Shown: positions 19,962 through 29,128 of the stretch, one piece after another
How positions within the stretch are numbered: the first letter of the stretch is position 1
Layout: each line of letters starts with the position of its first letter
DNA from: Saprospiraceae bacterium
GTDB taxonomy: Bacteria > Bacteroidota > Bacteroidia > Chitinophagales > Saprospiraceae
Assembly: GCA_021738725.1 (NCBI GenBank)
Contig: JAIPBE010000006.1
Location: 42,069 to 106,068 of the forward strand
Direction: 5' to 3'
Length of the DNA stretch: 64,000 nucleotides
Made by a program: the position numbers and the translations under genes
The notes under the pieces: generated by a model
Databases searched by the model: none
Told to the model about the DNA's origin: nothing
The model's input: only the letters and a program-made list of their open reading frames with translations

Positions 19962-21656
19962 ATGACCTTCCCCTTTCGCCATTTTGAGGATCATATTAAT
20001 CAGACTATTCTGAAACGGGGGATGACGTATTTCCGAAAGGGCCATGTTGAAGAGGTGATTGAGCATGGCCATGGCGAATATGAGGCGTATGTCCATGGCA
20101 CGGAATCCTATTTGGTTCAGATCACCATCAAAGGGGAGAACGTCACAGACCATCGGTGCGACTGCCCCTTTGATCAAGGGCCAGTATGCAAGCATGTCAT
20201 CGCTGTGCTGTTTTCCATGCAAAAAGATGAACTCGACTTCGCAACTGAACCAAAACCGGTCAAGAAAACAGGACAGGCCAAAAAAACGGCCAGACGTATG
20301 GTGGAAGATATCCTGAAGGATACTCCACCGGAGGCTTTACAGGAGTTTTGTCGGGGATATGCCCGTAGTCACCACGATTTCCGCCAGTCGCTGATCCTCG
20401 CATTCCCCGCCCGGGAAGAAATGGCTGACAAGCAAACTTATGTTTCCATGATCCGGGCTATCCTCCGCAAGGGCATGGGGCGCATGGGTTTCATCGACTG
20501 GCAGGCTTCCCGGGAGGTGAGGCATAGAATCGAGGAAATCCTGGATATGGGCAAAAAAAAACTGGCGGAAGGACATGGCGATATTGCATTTGCCATTGCC
20601 ACCGCCATCTTGGAGGAAATGACGGCAAACATCGAAGACATCGACGATAGTGCATACAATTTCGAGCAATGCATTGAAGATGCTATTGAGATCATGGAAA
20701 AACTGGCCGATTCCTTTCCGGATCAACGACAGGCTCTGTTTACATATGCGGTGGATATGACCAGTTCACATGAATTTGAAGAATGGCGCTGGAAGTTTGA
20801 TCTGCTCGAGATCGCCCTGGCGAGTGCACGTACCACAGAGGAGTTTGCCATTGTCCGGTCTCTCGCACAAGAATGCGATCGAACACCCTATATGGGTGAC
20901 TGGAAAGAACTGCTGCTCTATCGCCTGGCTGTCAATGAATATGGAGAAGATGCGGGCAACCAGTTTCTGATGGAGCATTTGCACAATCCTCAGTTGCGTG
21001 CTTTTGCTTTCAGAGCCGCCATGAACAAACAACAGTTTGACAAGGCCAGACAGCTGGCCATGGAAGGGATCGATATATCTGAAGCAGCCAATGAAAAAGA
21101 ACAGGCCGGCTGGTATCGTCTTCTGCTGGAAGTTGCTGTGAAAACGGGAGACCAAAACGAGATCCTGAACAATGCACGATTTCTAGCAATCCATGATTAT
21201 CAAGATCGTGATCAACACTTGCAACTGCTCAAAGACAACCTGCCCGAAACGGAATGGAAAGCCTGGTTGTCAAGCATGATCGAGGAGGCGAGCAACCGTA
21301 AATATGCCTACCAGTCTACTGTACATGCTTTCCTGGTCTTTGATCAGCGCTGGGATGAGCTCTTCCAGGTGCTGAAAACCAATAATGAAAATGGACTGAT
21401 CGGGTTGGGCACGATCAAGAACTATGAATCCCAACTAAAAGAAAACTACAGTCACCAAGTGGCCCTTTTGTACCGGGATGATGTTCTGCGACATGTGGGC
21501 GATGCCAATCAACGAAAGGACTATGAAGAAATCGCCTATTGGATCCGAAGAATGAAAAAACTGGGGGCAAATGAGGAGGCTTCAGATCTGATCAACGAGC
21601 TGACCGCGAGGTTTCCTCGCAGGAGGGCCTTATTGGAAGAATTGGGACAGGTGTAG
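19962..21656 (+). CDS. SWIM zinc-finger protein
   Basis: SWIM motif HRCDCPFDQGPVCKHVIAVLF; long helical C-terminus. Confidence 0.85.
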   Translation: MTFPFRHFEDHINQTILKRGMTYFRKGHVEEVIEHGHGEYEAYVHGTESYLVQITIKGENVTDHRCDCPFDQGPVCKHVIAVLFSMQKDELDFATEPKPVKKTGQAKKTARRMVEDILKDTPPEALQEFCRGYARSHHDFRQSLILAFPAREEMADKQTYVSMIRAILRKGMGRMGFIDWQASREVRHRIEEILDMGKKKLAEGHGDIAFAIATAILEEMTANIEDIDDSAYNFEQCIEDAIEIMEKLADSFPDQRQALFTYAVDMTSSHEFEEWRWKFDLLEIALASARTTEEFAIVRSLAQECDRTPYMGDWKELLLYRLAVNEYGEDAGNQFLMEHLHNPQLRAFAFRAAMNKQQFDKARQLAMEGIDISEAANEKEQAGWYRLLLEVAVKTGDQNEILNNARFLAIHDYQDRDQHLQLLKDNLPETEWKAWLSSMIEEASNRKYAYQSTVHAFLVFDQRWDELFQVLKTNNENGLIGLGTIKNYESQLKENYSHQVALLYRDDVLRHVGDANQRKDYEEIAYWIRRMKKLGANEEASDLINELTARFPRRRALLEELGQV

Positions 21657-21794
21657 ATTTTACAGGAACCGTATTTCTGCGCCATATCGAGGCTGGAAAG
21701 GACGAAAAAATCAGATCAATAGCCACCACACAATATAGATGAAGGATAATACTAAAATGAATGGTATATCATGCACTATAACAGAATACTAAAC

Positions 21795-21882
21795 TAATGA
21801 ATGATTAAGCATACATAAGTATCTATCATATTTAACAGATTAGCCAAATATTATTAATATTTGTATGAGTATTCATTCATTA
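21795..21882. promoter_or_regulatory. AT-rich hipBA upstream region with inverted repeats
   Basis: TAATGAATGA (21795-21804) / TCATTCATTA (21873-21882) and CAAATATT-ATT-AATATTTG (21845-21863). Confidence 0.4.
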
Positions 21883-21901
21883 TTGCATTATATTGACCAT
21901 T

Positions 21902-22249
21902 ATGACTGATTTACCATACAATAACTGGCATGCCATGAGTGACTAGGCATTGGCTGGCCGTATTGGGGCCTTCATCCGACATCACCGTCTGGAGCAAAAC
22001 AAGACCCAGGATGCATTGTCGCATGCCGCCGGAATCAGCCGCTCCACCCTCAGTTTGCTGGAACGGGGAGAGCCAGTGACATTGGCCACCCTGATCCAGG
22101 TATTGCGGGTACTGGACCAATTGCAGGTCATGGATGCATTTGAGATCCGAAAACACATCAGTCCCTTGGTACAGGCAAAGGCCGAACATGCCAAACGCCG
22201 ACGTGCCAGAAACTCAAAATCCAATCCATCAACATCCTCAGATTGTTAG
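21902..22249 (+). pseudogene. HipB/XRE-family antitoxin gene with in-frame TAG at codon 15 (remaining ORF 21950..22249 from TTG)
   Basis: MTDLPYNNWHAMSD*ALAGRIGAFIRHHRLEQNKTQDALSHAAGISRSTLSLLERGE; TAG at 21944-21946; HTH intact downstream. Confidence 0.7.
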
Positions 22250-22251
22250 CC

Positions 22252-23556
22252 ATGAATTCAGCACTTGTGAAGATATGGGGAGAGTCGGTCGGAGCAGTAG
22301 CCTGGGATGAAACGACAGGAATCGCGTCATTTGAATATGAACCCGAATTCAAACGCAAGGGATGGGATCTGGCACCACTGCTCATGCCCATTCAGGTAAC
22401 AAGATCCACGTATTCCTTTCCAGCACTGCGCAAAAAGGCAGATCCCTCTCTTGATACCTTTAAAGGGTTACCCGGTTTGCTGGCCGATGCGCTGCCCGAT
22501 CGGTATGGTCACGCACTGATCAATCTGTGGCTGGCCCTACAGGGTTGTCCACAGGACAGTCTGAACCCGGTGGAACTGCTGTGCTTTATCGGGAAAAGGG
22601 GAATGGGTGCCCTGGAATTCGAGCCGGCCACATTCAGGGAGAACAAACAAACCTTCTCTCTGGAAATGGACAGTCTGGTCAAAATGGCCAGAAAAATGCT
22701 ATCGAAAAAAGAGGCATTTGTCACCCATCTGAACACTGAGGAAGAAAAAGCGATCAAGGAGATCCTGCGGATCGGTACATCGGCCGGTGGAGCTCGGCCA
22801 AAAGCCGTGATCGCCTGGAATGAAAAAACACAGGAGGTCAGATCCGGCCAAACCACAGCACCCCGCGGATTTGAACACTGGCTTATCAAACTCGATGGCG
22901 TCAGTGATGTACAATTGGGGTCGAGTAAAGGCTATGGTCGGGTTGAAATGGCCTATTACCAGATGGCCATCGACTGTTGTATCGACATGATGCCCTCCAG
23001 GTTGTTGGAAGAAAACGGAAGAGCCCACTTTATGACCAAACGATTTGATCGGGAAGGCCAGTCGACCAAACATCACATCCAGACCTTCTGCGCCATCAAA
23101 CACTTCGATTTTAATCTAGTGACCAGCTACAGCTATGAGCAACTCTTTCAAACCATGCGGGAATTAAAGTTGCCCTATCCTGATGCCGAGCAAATGTTTC
23201 GCAGGATGGTCTTCAATGTGGCGGCCAGAAACTGTGACGACCATACCAAAAATGTTGCCTTCAGATTAAAACAGGATGGCCTGTGGGAACTGGCCCCAGC
23301 GTACGATATCTGCCATGCGTACCAACCCGAGCACCAATGGGTCAGCCAGCATGCGTTGAGTATCAACGGCAAGAGAACCGGAGTCACCAGAGACGATCTC
23401 CTGGCTGTGGGAAAGATGATCCGGAACAAGCAAGCTGCAGATATGATCGACGAGATCAGCCAAACGGTCAGCCGGTGGAAGCACTACGCCGATGCCGTGA
23501 ATGTATACCCCGCCTTGCGTGATGAGATCGACGCTACGTTGATCCGATTGACCTGA
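22252..23556 (+). CDS. hipA: HipA-family toxin kinase
   Basis: NCDDHTKN and LAPAYDI kinase motifs; two bases after the hipB stop. Confidence 0.93.
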   Translation: MNSALVKIWGESVGAVAWDETTGIASFEYEPEFKRKGWDLAPLLMPIQVTRSTYSFPALRKKADPSLDTFKGLPGLLADALPDRYGHALINLWLALQGCPQDSLNPVELLCFIGKRGMGALEFEPATFRENKQTFSLEMDSLVKMARKMLSKKEAFVTHLNTEEEKAIKEILRIGTSAGGARPKAVIAWNEKTQEVRSGQTTAPRGFEHWLIKLDGVSDVQLGSSKGYGRVEMAYYQMAIDCCIDMMPSRLLEENGRAHFMTKRFDREGQSTKHHIQTFCAIKHFDFNLVTSYSYEQLFQTMRELKLPYPDAEQMFRRMVFNVAARNCDDHTKNVAFRLKQDGLWELAPAYDICHAYQPEHQWVSQHALSINGKRTGVTRDDLLAVGKMIRNKQAADMIDEISQTVSRWKHYADAVNVYPALRDEIDATLIRLT

Positions 23557-24024
23557 AATCCGTCCAATTATACAGTTTGGTCAACACTGGTGGAACGTAG
23601 TAACGAATTCTCAAACGAAGTCGAGGCGGGGCGAAGGAATGTTCCTGCCCGTATGCCGGGGGTATAATTCCTTGGTTCCTTGATTCCTGGTTCCTGGTTG
23701 GATTCAGGTCTGGTAGGCGGTCTCAAGGGTCTGGCAGTTCAAGGTTCAAGGACGGAGCCTACTGGCCCGTCTAGTTCAAAGTTCAACGTGGGGCTCGTTG
23801 AACTTATGAAGAGCTCTTCGTACCGGCGTGCTTTAGCCGCCGCACCAGTAAGTGTTCAAATAGTTCATTGATTATTCCGAAAGAGGAAGGATGTTCCTGA
23901 TTCCTGATTCCTGATTTCTGGTTCCTGCGTTCCTGCGTTCCTGCGTTCCTAATTCCAAATTAAGCTACGGGATTGGTGATTCCGCTTCAAGACCTTGGCT
24001 GCAACTTTAAATTATTGATGTTGG

Positions 24025-24109
24025 TGCCGGTGTCTCACCGGCAGCGCGTGACGAGTGGCTCCAAGTATCGCTTTTATGGAATGGCAAGCATAGGCGGTGT
24101 CTCACCGCC
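24025..24109 (+). repeat. Twin-hairpin element copy 3
   Basis: TGCCGGTG-TCT-CACCGGCA and GGCGGTG-TCT-CACCGCC, loop centres 67 bp apart. Confidence 0.85.
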
Positions 24110-24482
24110 TTGTTGATCTATCAAGGCTGGGGAGATATACATATCGCTAGACCGGGAGAATGTTCCTACGTTCCTGCCTGCAAGCCGCAGGCTTGATTCC
24201 TGCGTTCCTGATTCCCGGTTCCTGATTCCTGCGTTCCTGGTTCCTGGTTCCTGATTAGACAAAGCCCGAGATTTCCGGATCCAGATGAACGGGCAAAATG
24301 TAGGAAGCTGTGAAATGGTAGCATGTCCCCCTCCCACACGAATGCCGGAACCGGAGAAGTCTGACTTCATGAGGGGGATAAAGGGGGAGGCGGAAAATTC
24401 CTTGGTTCCTGATTCCTGATTCCTGATTCCTGATTATGCTTCTGAACAAACCTTTGTTTCCACTAAAAACTATTGACGTTGG

Positions 24483-24566
24483 TGCCGGTGTCTCACCGGC
24501 AGCGCTAGACGAGTAGTTCCGTGTATCTCATTTTATAAATGGTGATCTTGGGCGGTGTCTCACCGC
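24483..24566 (+). repeat. Twin-hairpin element copy 4
   Basis: TGCCGGTG-TCT-CACCGGCA and GCGGTG-TCT-CACCGC, loop centres 67 bp apart. Confidence 0.85.
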
Positions 24567-25104
24567 ATTAGCGATCCACCAAGGCCAGAGAGATATACTT
24601 ATCGTTAGACCGGGGGAATGTTCCTGGTTCCTGGTTCCTGGTTCCTAGTTCCTGATTAGACAAGGCCCGAGATTTCCTGATCCAGATGAACGGGCAAAAT
24701 GTAGGAAGCTGTGAAATGGTAGCATGTCCCCCTCCCACACAAATGCCGGAACCGGAGCAGTCTGACTTCATGAGGGGGTTAAATGGGGAGGCGGAAAATT
24801 CCCGGTTCCTGTGTTCCTGATTTTTGACTTTTTCCACCAGGGCGACTGAAGTCACCCCTACAATCCCTCACTCTCAGCTTCTCATTGTCCCTCAGTCTCA
24901 AAGTCACAGGTTTTGCCTTGCTCCTTCCGCGGTCCTGATCCCTCGAAATAACGCAATAACGCCTTAACGAAATAACCCCGCTTGAGACCTCTTGGGAAAT
25001 GCTAACGCCCAAGACCCAACGCCTAAGACTGGCCCTCGGCCCTGTTCCTGTTTGGCCAGGTATGGTACGCAAATCACAAAGGACTGGCCGCCGAACAAAA
25101 TCAC

Positions 25105-25968
25105 TCACAACTGCCGCGCCGCAAACGTATCCCCCTCGCGCATATCCCCAGTTTTCATGCCCTTGGTCAACCAGCGCATCCGCTGCTCTGAAGTACCGTG
25201 GGTGAACGACTCGGGGACGACATACCCGCGACTGCGCATTTGAATGCGATCATCACCGATCGCCTGGGCGGCACCCAGCGCCTCTTCCAGGTCGCCCTCT
25301 TCCAGAAAGTTCTTCATCTTCTGGGCATGGTGGATCCACACGCCTGCCAGGAAGTCGGCCTGCAACTCCAGTCGCACCGAGAGGTCATTGCCCGCCGCCT
25401 TGGACATCCGGGCCTGCTGCTGGCTCACCTGACCGGTGATCCCCAGCAGATTCTGCACGTGGTGCGCGACCTCATGCGACACCACATAAGCCATGGCAAA
25501 GTCGCCGCTGGCACCAAACCGCGTCTTCAGCTCCTGGTAAAATCCCAGATCGATATACACCTTCTGGTCGGCCGGACAGTAAAACGGACCGGTCGTCGAA
25601 CTGGCATATCCACAGGCAGAACGGTCCTGGTCGGTGTACAACACCAGCGTCGGATGGGGGTAACTTCTACCCAATTGCTCCGGAAATAATTTGTCCCATA
25701 CGTCCTCCGTATCCTTGAGCACAACCCCGACAAAGGCAGCCATCTCGTCGTCTGCTGTGCCTGCCTGCTGGACACCGCTGGCTTCCGTGGCTGGACCATC
25801 GGAGCCCTGGAACTGAGACAACAGCTGTGACGGATCCTGACCCAGGAGCAGGGCAATGATCACGATCAGGATGGACCCGATCCCCAGACCTGCTCCGACC
25901 TTCTTTGCCGTGGTACCCCTGCGCCGGTCATCGACATTCTCACTGGATTCTCTGCCTTGCCATTTCAT
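25105..25968 (-). CDS. YpfJ-like neutral zinc metallopeptidase
   Basis: VVSHEVAHHVQNLLG zinc motif; RGYVVPESFTHGTSEQRMRWLTKGMKTGD C-terminus. Confidence 0.93.
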   Translation of the reverse strand: MKWQGRESSENVDDRRRGTTAKKVGAGLGIGSILIVIIALLLGQDPSQLLSQFQGSDGPATEASGVQQAGTADDEMAAFVGVVLKDTEDVWDKLFPEQLGRSYPHPTLVLYTDQDRSACGYASSTTGPFYCPADQKVYIDLGFYQELKTRFGASGDFAMAYVVSHEVAHHVQNLLGITGQVSQQQARMSKAAGNDLSVRLELQADFLAGVWIHHAQKMKNFLEEGDLEEALGAAQAIGDDRIQMRSRGYVVPESFTHGTSEQRMRWLTKGMKTGDMREGDTFAARQL

Positions 25969-26050
25969 ACCCGGATCATTTGATTGGACTAAAGATACAT
26001 CCAGGTCTCAAATCCAAATAGCCCTACCCCTGGAATTCAATGATGGGCAC

Positions 26051-26338
26051 TTCAATCAACCCCGCTCAATAACCAAACAAATCCAATCGGGATTTTGACT
26101 AAAGAGAACCTAAGCGATATCCCGAGTCCTAGGGATTATTTCTCAATCAATTAGTTTCGGCTAAGCTCTTTGCTCCACCGCCCCGACCCCGAGGACTCGG
26201 AGGGGCTAAGGCGGCACGCGGTCGAAATGCCTTGCCTACCTGCCGGCAGGCAGGTCTCGATTGGTTTTCTTTAGTCATGGTCTATTTCGGAGGTTAATAG
26301 AAGTACACTTATCTTGCAGACCAATCACCCCCATCTCC
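26051..26338 (+). repeat. Duplicated upstream module, copy 1 (before polA)
   Basis: Shares atcaaccccgctcaataaccaaacaaa, caccgccccgaccccgaggactcgg, ggggctaaggcggcacgcggtc, tggtctatttcggaggttaatagaagtac with copy 2. Confidence 0.85.
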
Positions 26339-29128
26339 ATGGCTGAAAAGAAACTCTTCCTCCTGGACGGTCACGCCCTGGCCTATCGTGCCCACTTTTC
26401 GTTCATCGCCCGCCCACTGATCAACTCCAAAGGCTGGAACACCTCTGCCGTGACCGGCTTTGTGAATACCCTGTGGGATATCATGCAAAATGAAAAGCCC
26501 AGCCATCTGGCCGTCTCCTTCGACCTCCCCGGGCCCACCTTTCGACATGTGATGTATCCAGAATACAAGGCCCAACGAGAGGAGCAGCCCGAGGACATCA
26601 GCTTTGCTCTACCCTGGATCCGGGACATCATCCGTGCCTGGCATATCCCGGTCGTCGAACTCGAAGGGTACGAGGCCGATGATGTGATCGGTACCCTGGC
26701 CAAACAAGCCGAAAAAGAGGGGTTTACCGTCTATATGGTCACCCCGGATAAAGACTATGGCCAACTGGTGTCGGACAAGGTCTTCATGTACAAACCTTCC
26801 CGCCAGGGGAACGGGGTAGAGATCCTCGGAATTAAGGAAGTGTGCGAGATCTGGGGCATCCAGCGAGTCGACCAGGTGGTGGATATGCTCGGTTTGCAGG
26901 GAGATGCGGTCGATAATATACCCGGTGTGCCCGGGATCGGACCCAAGACAGCCGCCAAACTACTGGAGGAATTTGACTCCATGGAAAACCTCCTGGACAA
27001 TGCAGATCAGGTCAAAGGAAAAAACAGTGAACGACTGGTGGAATTTCGCGAGCAAGCCCTCCTGTCCAAAACCCTGGCCCGCATCGATATTATGGCACCC
27101 ATTCAATTCCATGAAGGGGATTTCAACCTGGATCCACCGAACAAGGAAAAGATGGCTGAACTCTTCAGAGAATTGGAATTCCGTTCTCTCGCTCGAAAGA
27201 TTCTTGGAGAGGAGGAAGCTCCAGCCGGTAGTCAGGGCGACCTCTTTGGTGGTCAAGCCTCGCCAGGTCCACAGAAGAAGAGTGTCAGTCCAGCGGCACA
27301 CTCTGTGGCCACAGAGAATATCCATTCTGTAAACCATGTCTATCACCTGGTGGATACACCTTCCAAGAGAAAGGATCTGATCCAGCAACTAAAAAAAGCC
27401 AGTCCGATCTGTTTTGACACCGAAACGACCGGAGTGGATGCCATGATCGCAGAGATCGTCGGCATCTCCTTTGCCCTGCAACCACATGAGGGATGGTATG
27501 TCCCCTTGCCCGCCGATCAGGACGAAGCAAAAGCGATCATAGCTGAATTTAAAGAGGTCCTGGAAGACCCCAAAACACCCAAGATTGGTCAGAACATCAA
27601 GTATGATGCAGAGATCCTCAAGTGGTATGGCATTGAACTGAAAGGAGAATATCTGGACACCATGGTAGCCCACTATCTACTCGAGCCTGACCTGCGCCAC
27701 GGCATGGACTATATGGCAGAAACCTATCTCAAATACCAACCGGTATCCATCACCAGCCTGATCGGAAAAAAGGGCGTCCGTCAGCTCAGCATGCGGGATA
27801 TCGACGTGGAAAAGGTAGCCGAATATGCTGCGGAAGATGCCGATATCACCCTCCAACTATATCACTATCTCTGGCCGAAGATCAAAGAAGAAAAATTGGA
27901 AAACCTCTACAACACCATGGAGGGACCACTGATCCGGGTGTTGACAGAGATGGAATTCAATGGCATCCGTCTGGACAGCCCATTCCTGGAGAAATATTCG
28001 AAAGAGCTCGAAAAGGAGATACGCCAGACTGAGCGGGATGTATACAAGATCGCCGGCTCTCCATTCAATATGTCCTCCCCCAAACAAGTAGGGGAGATTC
28101 TGTTTGATCGCATGCAGATCCCCTATCGCTGGAAAAAGACCAAGTCGGGCCAGTACAGTACAGACGAAGAGAAACTGACGGAGTTGGCCCCTGACAATCC
28201 GATCGTCGATCAGATCCTGCGATACCGAGGCCTGTCCAAGCTGAAATCTACCTATGTGGATGCCCTCCCAAAAATGGTCAATCCACGTACGGGTCGGATC
28301 CACAGCTCCTTCAATCAGACCATCGCGGCCACCGGCCGGCTCAGCTCCAACAATCCGAATCTTCAAAATATCCCGATCCGGACTGAAGAAGGCCGGAAGG
28401 TGCGAGAGGCATTTATCCCTCGCGATGAGGACCACATCTTGCTGGCGGCCGACTACAGTCAGATCGAATTGCGATTGATCGCACATATCAGCGATGACCA
28501 GGCCATGCTGGAAGCATTCCAGGCCGGTCACGATATCCACGCCGCCACTGCGGCACGTGTCTATGGGGTCCCGCTCGAAGATGTCAGTGGGGATCAGCGA
28601 CGCAATGCCAAAACCGTCAACTTCTCCATCATCTATGGTGCCGGAGCGACAAACCTGAGTCGACAGTTGAATATCCCCCGGAAGGAGGCCGGTGAACTGA
28701 TCGAAGCCTATTTTGCCCAATACCAGGGACTGAAGCACTATATGGATTCCACTGTGGAATTCGCCCGGGCGAATGGTTATGTGGAGACCCTTCTGGGCCG
28801 CCGTCGCTTCCTGCGTGACATCAATTCCAAGAGTGGCCTGGAGCGAAGCAATGCTGAACGGATGGCCGTCAATACCCCCATCCAGGGTACAGCAGCGGAT
28901 ATGATCAAAGTCGCCATGATCCGAATTCAGGAAGCCCTGGAGACCGGGAATTTCAAGACTAAAATGATCCTCCAGGTCCATGATGAACTGGTCTTTGATG
29001 TCCATCAATCCGAATTGGAAAAAGTCAGCCCGATCATTGAGGAGCTGATGAAGAATGCTATTCCCGATCTGAAGGTGCCCATTCTGGTTGGAATGGGAAC
29101 CGGTAAGACCTGGTTGGAGGCGCACTGA
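26339..29128 (+). CDS. polA: DNA polymerase I with 5'-nuclease, 3'-5' exonuclease and polymerase domains
   Basis: MAEKKLFLLDGHALAYRAHF; exo FDTETTGVD; polymerase AADYSQIELRLIAH, QVHDELVFDV. Confidence 0.97.
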   Translation: MAEKKLFLLDGHALAYRAHFSFIARPLINSKGWNTSAVTGFVNTLWDIMQNEKPSHLAVSFDLPGPTFRHVMYPEYKAQREEQPEDISFALPWIRDIIRAWHIPVVELEGYEADDVIGTLAKQAEKEGFTVYMVTPDKDYGQLVSDKVFMYKPSRQGNGVEILGIKEVCEIWGIQRVDQVVDMLGLQGDAVDNIPGVPGIGPKTAAKLLEEFDSMENLLDNADQVKGKNSERLVEFREQALLSKTLARIDIMAPIQFHEGDFNLDPPNKEKMAELFRELEFRSLARKILGEEEAPAGSQGDLFGGQASPGPQKKSVSPAAHSVATENIHSVNHVYHLVDTPSKRKDLIQQLKKASPICFDTETTGVDAMIAEIVGISFALQPHEGWYVPLPADQDEAKAIIAEFKEVLEDPKTPKIGQNIKYDAEILKWYGIELKGEYLDTMVAHYLLEPDLRHGMDYMAETYLKYQPVSITSLIGKKGVRQLSMRDIDVEKVAEYAAEDADITLQLYHYLWPKIKEEKLENLYNTMEGPLIRVLTEMEFNGIRLDSPFLEKYSKELEKEIRQTERDVYKIAGSPFNMSSPKQVGEILFDRMQIPYRWKKTKSGQYSTDEEKLTELAPDNPIVDQILRYRGLSKLKSTYVDALPKMVNPRTGRIHSSFNQTIAATGRLSSNNPNLQNIPIRTEEGRKVREAFIPRDEDHILLAADYSQIELRLIAHISDDQAMLEAFQAGHDIHAATAARVYGVPLEDVSGDQRRNAKTVNFSIIYGAGATNLSRQLNIPRKEAGELIEAYFAQYQGLKHYMDSTVEFARANGYVETLLGRRRFLRDINSKSGLERSNAERMAVNTPIQGTAADMIKVAMIRIQEALETGNFKTKMILQVHDELVFDVHQSELEKVSPIIEELMKNAIPDLKVPILVGMGTGKTWLEAH

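Larger units (their letters stand above)
23640..24830. repeat. Repeat nursery B
   Basis: Same repeat families as nursery A plus a ~154-bp direct duplication (24248-24401 / 24649-24802). Confidence 0.9.

Noticed and set aside
21902-21946. Genome-wide TAG recoding to explain the hipB and ypfJ-fragment ambers
   Set aside because: TAG is used as an ordinary terminator here (e.g. mnmG ends CGC TAG), and the second case is a pseudogene fragment.
24568-24855. Small ORFs rich in NQEPGTRN (also at 17817, 24074, 24255)
   Set aside because: Produced by translating the GTTCCTG heptamer arrays and palindromes; not real proteins.
27857-29125. 422-aa antisense ORF opposite polA
   Set aside because: Lies entirely on the reverse strand of a strongly conserved gene; composition is a mirror of polA codon usage and no motif is recognisable.
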